Shown here one piece after another: positions 24,794 to 37,351 of a stretch of 64,000 nucleotides of DNA. A program made the translations under genes and the position numbers. Origin of the DNA: Halictus rubicundus (Eukaryota > Arthropoda > Insecta > Hymenoptera > Halictidae); the NCBI RefSeq assembly GCF_050948215.1, contig NC_135152.1, forward strand, positions 8,590,310 through 8,654,309, written 5' to 3'. The notes below the pieces were generated by a model, which was given only the letters and a program-made list of their open reading frames with translations, was not told the origin of the DNA and ran no database searches. The first letter of the stretch is position 1. The number at the start of each line of letters is the position of its first letter.

Positions 24794-26670
24794 TTGCCCC
24801 GAACGCTTCGACGTGAAAAGGTACTGCTCATCAGTACTGTGCGTGCCGCACAAGATGTTCCGTGAGAGGAATGCGGGGCTGATTGGTCAGAGTGGGAAGG
24901 GCATGCCTCTAGCTGCTCTATTGGCTAAAGCGGTTGCACATACTATGTAGCGTGTGACGTCAAAACCTAAGCATTGGCCTACTGGAGCGTCAACGGTGAG
25001 GATAGACGGAGCGAGTGCGGGGTCCCTTTGCCCTTGTGCCGTCTTGTATACTTCTTGTGAGGCACGAACGGTACCTTCAGTTGCAATTTCGGCTTGCGGA
25101 ATACAATTTATTTGGCATACCAACATCTGAGAAATCTACACACTGAATATAAATCTCAATATTAAGGTTTTGTCTTTTAACGTCTGTGATCGCAGACTTT
25201 CAACACAATAAAATGGCTCTGTTATTGTAGATGAAGTGTTTTAAAATTTTGTTTACACGTTTGGCTATATTTCAGTATATGTCAATGTATACTAATTACT
25301 TCGCTTCAGAATGTGTGGTAAACATTAATATTGCTCTCGATTCTTGCATCTGTACGTTATCGATGAATCTGAATTCAATTCAGTGTTGAACACCGAAAAA
25401 TAAGATAAAATTGAGACTTACGTGTAAGTCGTGTCTTACTATTCAGTGTTTATCATGCTTGACTCCTGACGCAAATCTGGAGGCTCTGGTACAACCTTCT
25501 GGAGACACGAGAATACGCCTGTTTCGGGATTCGGTTTAAAACTGCTGTCATATTACATTGAACTAATTCGATGCACTCTCCCCACGGAGTTTTCGCAAAG
25601 ACACCATTGACACAGCGGATATGCCGTTGCGCAACCGATTCTGGATCGAGCCGCTTTGCAGAAAACTCGGGCGTCGCATAATCGTATTATCGTCTCTGTC
25701 AGAACAGAAGCGATTAGATCGTCGGAGGTATACGTGGTTCAGGATATCGAGGGTGACCGAGGATCGTTGATCCGAACGGTAGATCCTCTGGCAGGGAACG
25801 TCAGAACAGAAAGGATCTATCCGACATGTACGCGTAAGTACAAACGATCCATCGATAACGATCGACAGTTGCCGGGCGCATAGAGCATGCGCCGGGCCGT
25901 GAGTGCCATTAGTATGATCTATACCTCTGCTTCTGCGGCTACCGATCCCTCAGATCTTATCTGTCGGCGTGGCTGGGCCCTCTCTTTCTCGTTCCCGCGG
26001 TGTCTCCCCCCGCCGGGTGGAAACGAACCGGTGGGGCCCCCAAGGATACTTTGTGCCCCGCTTATAGTACCCCGGGCCTTACTTACATATAGATTGCCTC
26101 TCATTTCTTTCGCCCGAAATATTGCCAATCGTAACGGACTCGCGGGCCCCACGAAATTGCATTTGCATACGGGGCAGATTGTCCCGTTCCACGTGCAAGG
26201 AGCCCTCGGTCTCTCGTCCTTGGTGGCAGCTCGCGTCCTTTGTCCCCCTTTCTCCTCGGCCCTTTCTCCTCGCCGGGCGAAATGAGTCGTCGAAAAGCGC
26301 GCGTCATTATCGACCGGGGCCGCAAACAGACGAAAAAGCGATCGGCAACGGTGAAAGGGGCCCGGGGTTCCTGAACACCCGGCGAAATGGTTCCATTGAA
26401 CTTTAATAGTCGCTGCCCCCCCCCCCTCCCGAAACCTCCCCCAAGCGCCCGATAATTATTCAAAAATTAGTGCTCGCTACGCCGATCCCCTATCCGCCGA
26501 TTTATCTCCGGGAGCTCGGCCCCCGAGCGTCGAACGAGCGCCTCGCGTGTCCTATTAGGACGATAACGCCTAAAAGCGGCCCTACGACTCGTCCCCAGTG
26601 TCCCTTGTTAAAATATTTCCTCGCGGTTTTTGTGCCGGCCCCTGCCCGTGATAAATTCCTCTGCTCCCAG

Positions 26671-26674
<4 letters not shown>
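24794..26674. other. Gene-free stretch
   Basis: The 79-codon minus frame at 24887-25126 lies in a moderately GC-rich patch with CCAAT-like boxes on both strands. 25870-26460 is strongly GC-rich with overlapping chance frames. Confidence 0.45.

Positions 26675-26748
<74 letters not shown>
26675..26748. repeat. (CT)n microsatellite, longest in the window
   Basis: About 35 CT units, followed by a degenerate pyrimidine tract to about 26795. The open frames with Ser-Leu or Arg-Glu runs across it are artefacts. Confidence 0.98.
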
Positions 26749-26751
<3 letters not shown>

Positions 26752-28811
26752 TTTCTCTCTGTTTCTCTTTTTCCTTCTCTTTCCTTTTTTCTTCTCGCGA
26801 TTTCGTCGCAAAGACAGGAGTCCCGATGCCTCGACGTTCGAATTCATCATTCGATTTGGATAACAAGATCGGCCCGACGTTTTCCATTATTCGTCGACGC
26901 CGAGGCGAATGAACGTCGAAAGGGGTTGAGTATTTCAAAGCGTTATCGTCGTTAATCAAGGTAATCGAGCCGGCCGCTCGTTGCAAACAAATCGGACGGA
27001 CGTGTTTGGCGATCGGGCGTCGAAGACACGAGAGCCGGAGCGAGAGAAAGAGAGGGAGGAGAAAGGTAGGAGGGAGGGGGGAAAAAAGGAGGGGAAAAAA
27101 AGCGGTGGGAAGAAATGCTCGCTGCTCGTGATTCACTTCTGCCAACTGGTTCCGTCTGATCTCTTCATGAAAGGGAGGTGGGTCCCCGTTGTCGATGGTT
27201 TTCGGCGATACCGGCGGCCACCGTGAATGTCAGATTCATCGATAATTTCGTACCGGACTATTTGTAATCTGTATATATTCACCTGTCGATCCGTCAGTTT
27301 CACCGGGAATCGAGATACCGTGCGTTCCACTTCTCGCCAGGCCTGCCAACACTCTACGTAAACGCTCCGCTCGGATATAAGCGTCGCGACGCGTTTCGGG
27401 GGCCGACCGACGCGACGCGACAGCTAGATCGACGATCACATTATCGGGCTGGTCCCATCGACCCTGACGAACGGGCTCGATGACACCCGGGATTATATCG
27501 TCTCGGCGAGCTGGACGACCAGTGTTACCGCCGGAGCCCTTTCCGAATGCTAATGCAGGTTGCACAACTTGAAAAAGGAAAAATTAACCCTGTCCGACTT
27601 GGGCCATTTGGAGTTTTCGCGATTCAATGTTTAAGAAATGTGTGAAGTCTGTAATTCGTTGAAATAAAAATGTTGGCTTCCTTTTCTGTGGGGAGGCTTA
27701 ACAAAATTTTGATTAATTTTTGAACGCCCGGTGCATCGGGCACAGAAAATTTCGCAGCGTGGTACTTTATCAATTATTTTTGACACGACGTCACCCAGTA
27801 CCGAGAGCATCGAGCAGGTAACAAGATACGCGACAAAAGGACACGTCTGAAGTGCTCTCACGGGACCACCGTGACGCGAACGTCCGTCAACTATCATAAC
27901 AGTTTCGAGGAACACGCGAAGCAACAGCCGACACAAAGTTTAAGGTAAATTCCCGTAATAACGGGTGACATTCTTTCGGGCCCCGAGGATGACCCGCCCA
28001 CGTTGGCTCCCCAAAGAATTCGGTGCCCCGTGCCGGGCCAGTCGATCGACGCGTGATCCGGACAGGAGAAGAACTCTGTATCCCACCTTATTAGATTCGA
28101 CGATAGTGACGAAGTGAACGTGATTATGGTCGCCCGTTGGGCCGTATAATTACGTCCGTCAAAACATCGACCTCCGAGAGTCGCCTCTGTCGGAGGATGA
28201 TTATTAGATATTTGCGTTAGACAAGTGTACAGGAGAGAGAAGATAAGGGGCACGTTCCTCGGCCAATGGTGCACTTTGAAACCTTTAATTATTTTTTAAC
28301 GGCACGAATCCTGCGAACAACAACCGCTCACCAATGTCACGGTAATCCTGGGGAAGAGAGTCCCGAGCAATTCGAAATCTGTCCCCGGATATTTTTACGG
28401 TCGTCCGTTACGTCTCCACGCTTATTTTTCGTTTCTATTCGGCCGCCTCGTCTTCCTCCACCCACTCGCCTACTCTTCCTGCACCTCCCTTCTGCTGTCC
28501 GGTATAATAATTAATGACCGCTTCTACAAGGAACGCGCCGCCACCCAAGCTCCATTCTTGCCGACCGCAGAAAATAATTACGAATTCGAAAACGGCTGTT
28601 ATTAATTCGCAATTCCGACTTGTGGGAACGGGAAACTGAGATATCAGTGGACAAATGGAAGTGTGCAACTTGCAATTATCCTCGGGAATAAAGCTTTTGG
28701 GTAGCCGGAGGCATAAATAGTAGGAGGCGTATTGTAAATCATTATCACAATTATACGGTCGACTTTTATGCAAAACAGAGATTTTCAATTGTGAGAAACA
28801 GAAAATAAATA
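26749..28811. other. Gene-free stretch
   Basis: Pyrimidine-rich then purine-rich low-complexity DNA (26749-27110), followed by unique sequence with chance frames up to 126 codons. Confidence 0.5.
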
Positions 28812-28953
28812 CAGTGATTTCTCGATATATGTCGCCATGGCCTGGGTGATAAACGTCCCGGAATTAACCCCACTACACTGCTCAGGTATGTCTTCTGGAC
28901 AGTAGAGGACGCTGGAAAGACCCGTGTTGTTGACATATATCGAGAATTCACTG
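28812..28953 (+). mobile_element. pogo-like MITE, subfamily A, complete with TA duplication
   Basis: The cleanest subfamily A copy: CAGTGATTTCTCGATATATG at the left, CATATATCGAGAATTCACTG at the right, TA on each side. At 142 bp it is internally deleted between the ATTAACCCCACTAC core and the ACCCGTGTTGTTGACATA end. Confidence 0.92.
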
Positions 28954-29368
28954 TATCTTTAAATCCATCTAACGTTTTCACAATTTCGTGTAAAATTCTC
29001 AGTCTAATTACAAGCCCACGCTTCTGTAGACTTTAAATAAAAATAAATCGTTCTCCCTTTATTAATGTTTCCGATAAATTAAAAATTCTACTAAATCTGT
29101 TATGTTTAAACTATTAGACATTTTTATGCCCCACTAAATAAGGTTGTATAATTTGTAAATAAATAGCAGCAGTAAGAAAAAACTCTATGGTCGCGTGACT
29201 GCTCGCGGGCGCATGTGTGGTCTCAATCTGGATCGGTAGAACTATACATTTTCGTTTTTGCTCAGTGACCTAAGTCTACGATAAACATGTGTGGAGTCAT
29301 CTGTCTGCATTCTTCTTTTTTCCTGTATTTTTGTCTTTTTTACTTCAGTTATTATTAACCTCGCTTCG

Positions 29369-29528
29369 TTATAACTAGACTACTAGACTCTTTATGCGAC
29401 ATAAAAATTGTTTGTATCTCAATAAGTTGAAGATAATGTTTGGACAATATTAAATTCTTTTTATCCTTCTACTATTTCGAATTGCACGTTCTTGTCATAA
29501 ATGCGTAAAACCCGCAATCTAGTTATAA
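29369..29528. mobile_element. 160-bp inverted-repeat element, ends TTATAACTAGA
   Basis: TTATAACTAGACTACTAGAC at the left pairs with the right end, which in reverse complement reads TTATAACTAGATTGCGGGTT and continues TTACGCATTTATGACA. The same motif is found at 2410, 45712 and 52759. Confidence 0.5.
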
Positions 29529-29735
29529 CTAATCTGATTAAGATACTTCTTTCTCGTTCTTACTATAACCTGTTTAAAAAAAAAAAGACACCCGAGATGT
29601 ACCTATAAATGGATACGATGGCTGTCCACCCACACCTGTGACCCACGTGTTACGAGTTTGCAGTAATTGGAATGGAGTGGGCAACTATTATGATCGTCGA
29701 GCCTTTTCTTGAGAAAATCGAGCTACAGTAATTAA

Positions 29736-29927
29736 CGCTGGAACTATGAGGCCCATCAAAACGACAGGTTCCAGACTGAATTTACGATTATTGAGATTGC
29801 AACGGTGCATTTATAGAGAACTTATTCAATAAATTTATTTCTTCATAAAGTGACTCGCATTACTTGCTGCCATTTATCAGGGTAATTCAAAATTACCTTC
29901 TATATTATTTTCAATTTACCTAAACTC
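29736..29927. mobile_element. TTAA-flanked element, relative of the 37-kb copy
   Basis: After TTAA (29732-29735) it starts CGCTGGAACTATGAGGCCCA, close to the CGCTGGAGTTACGGGACCCG end of the 37-kb element; TTAA recurs at 29928-29931, giving 192 bp. Confidence 0.5.
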
Positions 29928-29931
29928 TTAA

Positions 29932-32900
29932 CAGGAGAAAGATATCCTTGTATATCTTCTGTTCCATACAGTTGATGTAGAAAATGTTTATTTTCCATAA
30001 AAAGCCTATTACAATTTGCTCTCAGAAGACAAGATGATTAAACGCACAAAATCACAGCAACGGTGAGGAATCTTTGAGGATTCCATTGACCTTGACCGAT
30101 AAAAGTATTTTCCCTATCGACGACGGAGGTGTTCGGGGGAGGTTGCGCGTTCTCCCGGTCAGGTTAAAAAATGAGGAGCAACGAAATGTAAGACAGGAGG
30201 CAATTAGCGGGACGGATGAACGAAAAGGGCACGCTTCGATGCACGCGCGGGCCGGGTTAAAGGGAAGGCCTTGAGACCCGGTTCGCCAAACAAATGACTC
30301 GGTTACGCGCTACACATTCCCAGCAGTCCGTCGTTGATCTCTCAGTTTTCTTTTCATCGTCGGCGACTGCGAGCCAGCGTCGCCATTTTAATGGCCCCGT
30401 TGCCCGCGCGAGCTCGAGGACGCGACGGACACGGACAAACGGAGAAAGACGGGGAAAATAAAAGAAAAGAAAATGCAGTCGAGAACGGTGAAAGAGGCCC
30501 CGCGAACGGTCTCGAAGAATGGTCTGTTATTATACGCGCGGCGTGGACATAGAAAATTACAGGACGATCGAGAGAAAAAAAATACAAGTCGAAGAAACAA
30601 GGGAGGAGACGCAAAAACGAACGAAAAACATCACGCAAGAAGGCGTGGTGGGGTGTGGTCAAATTTGTTTTGGGGGTTGGTTCCGCTTGGGTTTATATTT
30701 CATAAATTATTCGGGCGCTTTTACCCTACCGACGGTCCAGTGAAGAATACCTCGACTACTAGGCAGTAAAGGGATTCCAAGTATTGTACTTTTAATCATA
30801 CATGGTGGTTCCTGTTAATTGTATTTAGACTTTGGTCATTTGAACTCCTCGAGGATGTTCGTTCACGTGAAGGTGGCCATAAAGAAGTTTTTGTAGTTTC
30901 TAGTATGACCATTTTTAGAGCGCACCTCCGTGCGCATTTATGACGCAATCAAAGGTTATATCTCAAAATGTCAAATAATTTGCGTTTCGTTTCGAACCGA
31001 AGACATCTCCACTTTGTTCGAATCACCGGAGGTGACTTCGAGAGCATCGAAGTCGAAGTGGTTCATCGAACAGGCGTTCTCCCACGGTGCCGTGGTGCTG
31101 TTTCGTGTTAGAGTCAAGGTGAGAATGTTCTGGGCCCAAGGAAGAATCCGGCGGGCATACAGGAGGGATCCGCGGGGCCCGGTTGTCCGTATGTCAACAA
31201 GCGGCCATATAAGTTGCGACCGGTATTGGTAGGAAGAGAGGTCTTCGACAGGAGAAGCGTTTAGCCGGTGTAAAAGGGCCGCCGATTAGCTTATCTCGAG
31301 ATAGAGCCGCAGCTGATTGGTGAAGTCGGCTTATCAGCCGGCCACTTAATCGTCTCGCACGGTGTCGGCACGACTGATCCCCCTCCCCCCTTCGAGTTGT
31401 GAATCCGATTAGGTATGCGTTTTATATCTCATTCGGGATTCGAGGGGCGCGCACGAGTCGGCATAGTGTGTGCGGCTCCAAATGGAGCACGGACCTCTCT
31501 CGGGTTACCCTTAAGAAGCGCCACGGTTTTTAATTTGAATCTGTAACGTGTACCAGGCGGTTCCGTAACCATATATGGAAACGATCCGTCAGTGGCGTAA
31601 GTAGAATCTTTTATTTCCCTACCCCCCACCCCCCCACCCCTCCCCCAACCGCTCTCATCCTTTCAGGGATCCAGGCGATCTCTCATCAGATAACTAAACG
31701 TCGTCAAAGGACTCGGGTTTCCTTGGCAATATCTGTATTTCAACGGTGCATCAGATTCCATCGGATCTCGAAACCGCGGACCGTCATTTCATCGAGAAAT
31801 TTAGGGACTGTGTCTGAACCGCGTACCGAAAGGCGGAACATTAATTATCGCCCGATACCGGTGTTTTTTTGGGTCTTTCGGCACAACACGCCAGAACATC
31901 ATTGTCTCCTAAAATATATTTTCATCGTTCAATCGCTTTCTCGAAATATCAGATTTGTGAGCTTTATTGTGTACAATATCTAGGTCTAAAGGTAGACGTG
32001 AATCAATTTATTAGGTGTACAAATTGCGTTGTATTCTCAAAATGAATCTCGGTCAGTTTCTTTGCATTTGCTCCATCTTAGAAATAATAAATAAATCTCC
32101 AATATGATGGGTGAATGACTGGAATTTAAAATAAAATTACAATTAAATGAAATATTAAAAGAATTTAGCAATATAAATATATTATTTCGAATTTAGTAAA
32201 ATTATTCAAGGCAGAAAAATATTTCTACTTCACTTTTGTTTCTTACAATTGATGCACAATATTTTTAGTTTACATAACGTCCATAGTCCCGAAGCTCCGA
32301 AAACCCATAGTCTACTAAGAAAATCTGTAAACTCTATTAAACTTTAAATAAAAGATTGATACACTGAATTCTACTATAAAAATCAGTATATGCTACAAAC
32401 GCATCGTGCCATTACTGTAACCCAAACAGATTGTAGCGCCCAAATGAAACCTGATCATCTAGCCGTTTAGAATTTTTGCTATAGGGTGTCAATGACATTC
32501 GTTTGTCAATGAGTGAATGTGAATTTTTAAAAAATAGAGGGACCATGCCATGTTAAAATGGTTAGTGAATGTTGGACCACCTTGTATTATTTGTATACCT
32601 CACATTCACCCCTGGAGGTATCCTGTATCCGAATACCTCGTATAATCTTCGCCCAAAGGATTAAAAAGACTGATAGGAGCTGTATGCTAGATGGGATCGA
32701 GGCTACGCCACTGTCTATTGTGTATAAAAGATTCTGGCGATGCGAAATGGACCTTTCTGGGCCCTGGGATTCGCTTTTTCGCCTGCTCCCCACCCCACCT
32801 CCCCGCGGACGACGACAAAGAGAAAGGCCGTGGAAACATCACATCTTGATTGTGCCAGATGAAAACTACCGCTCTTTTTTTATACTCCGGCGAGAGGAAT

Positions 32901-32998
32901 TTTAATTTTCTCGTGAAAACAAAAAACTGGTTCTACCGGCCGAGGACGCCGCCGAAAGAAGGGGGCCGGGTGCATCCACCGGCATTCCACCCACTCGA

Positions 32999-33003
<5 letters not shown>
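29932..33003. other. Gene-free stretch
   Basis: Purine-rich 30400-30640. The plus frame 30930-31232 passes a good donor (GTCAAG|GTGAGA at 31119) but lacks a convincing acceptor or domain. 31980-32560 is very AT-rich. Confidence 0.45.
31619..31650. repeat. C-rich tract
   Basis: Runs of four to seven C separated by A or T. Confidence 0.85.

Positions 33004-33059
<56 letters not shown>
33004..33059. repeat. (TC)n microsatellite
   Basis: About 28 TC units without interruption. Confidence 0.98.
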
Positions 33060-33064
<5 letters not shown>

Positions 33065-34784
33065 TGGAGAGAGAAGAGTGTTGGCCGCGTCTATGACATT
33101 CCACCCACTGTTTGGTTTCTTACCAAAGAAAAGGAACGACACGTGTCAAACGCAAACACGTAGAAAGTCGAGGCAGAACTGTCGAGAGGAAGAGCATTCG
33201 TGAGACTTCATGATCGATCGATTCTTCGCTCCGAAGGACAACGCAGAGACACCTTGTACGATTTGTATAATAAATGCAAAGTATGCGGCTGCGCCTCTTC
33301 CGTGGAAAAACTCGACGACTCCGTGAAACCAAGGAACTTATTAATATTATTATTTTGCCCTTCGTCATGCTGCTGCCCGCCAGATTTGTGGCTTCGAACA
33401 AAGTCCTTTGTTGATAAATTTATTCCATGCACAGCTATGCTCGACGCTAATTGCACTTTGATAGCTATGGTCTTGACGTTTCAATTGTTCTTCAACTGGG
33501 AATACATAGTGGTTCCACAGAGCCGGTAATTGATTGCTTCCATCAGTCACTCGCTTTATACATTTATAACTAAATAAAGCTTTTCGGGAATCAATAAACC
33601 GCAAACTGTAATAGAATGATGATAGAACCTACTGGTATAACAAATCAAATTCTAACCAGCTCTGATTTTTCTATATTTGTTTATAAAATAGGAATGAAAA
33701 ATTGCAATTTCTCTGTACTCGAAGCTGGAATCAGAAGGAACGCATAGCGAACGCAATATAGACAGAGGAAGAGCGTCGCTGTAATGAATAAATTTCGGCT
33801 TCGTATAAATTTCGAATCATTATTATTCGAACCCTCCCGCGTCTCGGAATCATCCGTGCAAGTCTTTTCACGCATAATTCGACAGTTCCAGGCCCCGGTC
33901 CCTTCTCCCTTTTGCATAATGAACGTGTAATTACGAAATAATTACGATGTTGCGAAACAAAACGAAAAGGTGCAGTCGTGTCCCGAGGTGAACACCGACG
34001 AAAAATCGGCTTTTTCGTCGTTTTCGCCGTTTTATCTTCATCAAAACGTTTTCGTCGGCAAAGTGGTCCAAGGGGGGATCGCCTCTCTCTCTCTCTCGCT
34101 CTCTCTCTCTCTCGTTCCGTTTCTCTTTCTCTTTCTCCCGACGTCGTGTCTCCACGAGTGGCTAACACGGTGAGCAGGACTTCGTAGGCTTGTCGCGGCA
34201 TGATGAATCGCCAATTACCATACGACCCGTCACTCATGGTCTTTTCCATCCCTCTCCGTGGCGTTTCCCGCCCAGCGTCTTTACGACAACCTTGGTGACG
34301 CCAATCATGCTCGACCAACGGCTACACGTTGTAATATCTTCGTCTATTCTTAGAAAAACGTCCCGATCGCCGTAGGCGACAATTCATCACGCGGTAATCA
34401 CGCGGCGAGTACCGAGTGCTCGCGCGGGCTTTCCTTGTTATAGTTATTGCCGTTTGAAATGTGTAGCGTTCAGTTTGTCCGGGGAACAGATTTACACATG
34501 TGAACATTCTTGCGGTGGACGCTTTTGGTTGCCCCGCGCCGAGAGGCCGCGGAGGGTGTGCGCGAAGAATGTCCCGGCCGGATTGCAATTTAATGACATG
34601 TTGCATTTACGAGTCGCGTTGTACTTGCCTCCCGTCGCTCGGTCCTAATTCATGCGACGAAATGTCTTCCGACGCGTTCGACTTTATGACAGCGTGCTTC
34701 CTACGTTCGCGTCACCGACTCTTTCGTCGATTTAAACGAGAGGCATTTGCAAAGGAGAGTCGAATTCAATTAAAGTTTTGTATA
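33060..34784. other. Gene-free stretch
   Basis: Only chance frames and the (CT)n run at 34083; the 195-codon minus frame at 33731-34318 crosses that microsatellite. Confidence 0.5.
34083..34113. repeat. (CT)n microsatellite with one interruption
   Basis: About 15 CT units interrupted by CG, then degenerate TTTCTCTTTCTC. Confidence 0.95.
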
Positions 34785-35116
34785 CCGGGTGAACTACGAA
34801 TCGCGACCAGTAGAGGTCACTGTGTTATTAGCAGTCCTCCAACGCCGGAAGAATTGTAGATGCATGCTCAGCTATCAGTGCAGAGGTCGTGGAAAGGGCT
34901 AAACACTCTGTTATTCGCCTGCAAGTTATGTTATGATACCTACCGAATTCGTCTTGAAATCCTCTAACAGATTTTAGAAAAAAAGTAGTTGACAAGAAAT
35001 TTGCTGTAGTCGCGTGAAAGCTCTCTTGAAACTATGCTATACCTGATAAAAATATTTTCGATAATAACGGACTGCTAATAACAGAGGAATCTCTACTGGT
35101 TTCGTGGTTCACCCGG
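34785..35116. mobile_element. 332-bp MITE with ~50-bp terminal inverted repeats
   Basis: Left CCGGGTGAACTACGAA and right (reverse complement) CCGGGTGAACCACGAA are followed on both sides by ACCAGTAGAG and then TGTTATTAGCAGTCC, so the inverted repeat extends to about 50 bases with small gaps (34785-34836 and 35069-35116). TATA flanks both ends. No coding capacity. Confidence 0.85.
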
Positions 35117-35664
35117 TATACGGGTAGCGGAACATGTTTTTCGAGAAAGTATGATATTATAGAGTATTTTGGTGCGTTTTTACACACTGATTTTTGAAAC
35201 TGGGAGAATCACTCGGGTTTTTAAATTCTCATAATAAAATCGGTGCTTGATATGTAATTACAGGTGTATTTAATTGCATTCGGTATTTAAATGCAGATTT
35301 TACAGAGACACGCTTCATTAATATTTATTATACTTGCGATCTGCGGATTAATTTTGGACTTATGATTATACTGCGCCCGTGAAGATGCGATCTCAATGTG
35401 TTGAGTTAAATTTCTAATAATCGAACTATGTTACGCGTGGAAGTTCAGTGTGATTCATTGTAACCGTCGATTTTCATTTAAATGCACCACTTACTGGCAG
35501 AAAGCTTGATCATTGATCTAAAACAGGAGAGTAACTGGTTCATCCCACCGATGGCATCTGGGTCTATTTTGACCCAGAGTATCAAGATCGCCATTCGAAT
35601 ATTCAATTTCTGACGGTGAAATTGTAAATAAATTACTACTCCCTTCGGAGAAGCAGGAAGACTT

Positions 35665-35709
35665 ACGTTTGAAATAATTGACAAAAATACGTTTGAAATA
35701 ATTGACAAA
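35665..35709 (+). repeat. Tandem duplication of 21 bases
   Basis: ACGTTTGAAATAATTGACAA occurs twice, 24 bases apart. Confidence 0.9.
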
Positions 35710-36229
35710 TGATGCTTCGAATAATTCTAAGCATAGTCAATTATGAAAATGGTCCACCGTCCGATTTGAAATACAAATGATTTTATTACGCAATACCGCA
35801 TTCATTAACGCATAAAATTAAGTAATCAATCGCAAGAATACCAGTTGGCAATAAATACTGAAACATTAATTGCTAAACCAAACGTTAATTCGTGTTCATG
35901 CGTTCCCAAAAACTTATAAATTAAGAACGCGTATAATGACCATGCCCGTCGAAGATCCAGGTGCCCGATAAAAGAGAAAATACAATTAGACCCGATTATC
36001 TGAAAGATTACACCAAGTGTTGCACAGAGTGGTCTGAAACGTCGTCCGGAGTACGGGTTACCAGGAACGCAGCATCCGCTGTCGATGAATATGCGGAGCA
36101 CGTACGTAGTATCTCTCCATCGACGATGTTCGCGTGTCATAATGTGGGGTTTCGATCGTGATCGAGCGATCTTCAATTACACCGGGGATTCGTCATTAAT
36201 CGGTGGTCGGTCACATCCGAAGTAGCCTT

Positions 36230-36241
36230 GGGGGGGGGGGA
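36230..36241 (+). repeat. Poly-G tract
   Basis: Eleven G in a row. Confidence 0.9.
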
Positions 36242-36675
36242 GGAGCCGACAAGGGGCGACGGGGGCAATTTTAGTGGATCCAGCCCGCGGATTCGTGTCG
36301 CGTTTATGTTCGTTTTGGTCCATCGTCGGTCCGTCGCCCGGCTTTTTCCCTCGTCACGAGGCCATTGCGTAGGGGCCCCGAGAACGTGTCTCGGTATAAC
36401 GCGCGCGGCTCATACGCGCACGGGGACCTGTAATTGAAAGCTGTTACGCTCGGTATTTTATGGCTTTGTCCTCGGGGGCATGCAAAACTCGATTCTTAAG
36501 GTCCACCGACGCGGGACCGATGGCGGACCGGCGCGACCGGGGCCGGTTTTAAGTAACGGGCCACGAAAATACGCGCCTCCTAATTAAATCCGACTAAATT
36601 CATCAAATTCGTCGTTAAACCAGCTCTTCTTGGCCACCTATCCCTCGGGGCGGTAGCCCCGGCATCGTCCTCGCA

Positions 36676-36697
36676 CCCCCCCCCCCCCCCCTCCCCC
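36676..36697. repeat. Poly-C tract
   Basis: Sixteen C, one T, then five C. Confidence 0.95.
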
Positions 36698-37145
36698 GGG
36701 CCCACGCGCATCCTTAACGATCCTTTGCCGCGAAAACGAGATTCCGATCTGTCTAATTGCCGCTCGGCACCGTGGCCCGAAAGCCGCAGCGGGAATTCCG
36801 ATACGAAATCGTGACGCGATACGAGGAAGGTCGTTCGGGCCGTTCGAGCTCGTAAATTACACGAGGGAATCGTTCCTGCCGATCGACACACCGCAGGCAA
36901 AGAATCGCTGGATCCGCGAACGGTCGGACGATCGGATCGTTGCTCGTAATGCACTGCTGTGCAACAAGAGAGCACAACTATTAAAATGTAAAATGCACCG
37001 TTCTTCCCAAAATCCCCGACACCATAATTTGTTATAATTTTCCTTTTTTTTTTTGCTGTTGAGTTTGATTACTCTAGGGTAATCTTCGTATTTCGTAGAA
37101 CTGCTAATTTCCACATAAGACAAAAACCATTTGCGTCTTATTTAA

Positions 37146-37347
37146 CGCTACGTTTATGGAGCACTAAAAACGACTATTTTACGTTACTTTATAAAAAGAA
37201 CATGAATGTGTGTCTATCAAAATTTGTATCCATTTTTTTTTAAATAATATATATACTCAAAGAAATCAATTTGTTAAGTGATTCCTCAATATTCGCAAAT
37301 TGAAAATAGTAGAATCCGTTAATTTGGCGGGTCCCGTAACTCCAGCG
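37146..37347. mobile_element. 202-bp TTAA-flanked element
   Basis: TTAA occurs at 37142-37145 and 37348-37351. The left end CGCTACGTTTATGGAGCACT resembles the 24.5-kb and 52.6-kb elements; the right end in reverse complement is CGCTGGAGTTACGGGACCCG. The ends share CGCT and an ACG/GGGA-like core only, so the terminal repeats are short. Confidence 0.6.
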
Positions 37348-37351
37348 TTAA

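Larger units (their letters stand above)
35117..37141. other. Gene-free stretch
   Basis: AT-rich with a 21-base tandem duplication, then GC-rich 36180-36980 with poly-G and poly-C tracts. Confidence 0.5.

Noticed and set aside
24789..25126. Possible solo LTR (TGTTAATT ... ACCAACA)
   Set aside because: The TGTTAA start is the right TTAA border of the 24539-24789 MITE, the flanks show no target duplication, and no primer-binding site or second LTR is seen.
26470..27145. 161- and 187-codon frames with Ser-Leu and Arg-Glu runs
   Set aside because: Products of the (CT)n microsatellite at 26675-26748 and adjacent low-complexity DNA.
30930..31232. Possible exon ending at GTCAAG|GTGAGA (31119)
   Set aside because: The donor is good but no acceptor with a pyrimidine tract precedes the frame, and the peptide matches no domain I know.
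33820..33840. TTCGAACCCTCCC block as a possible tRNA T-loop
   Set aside because: No matching acceptor or anticodon stem could be drawn around it, and no A-box at the right distance.
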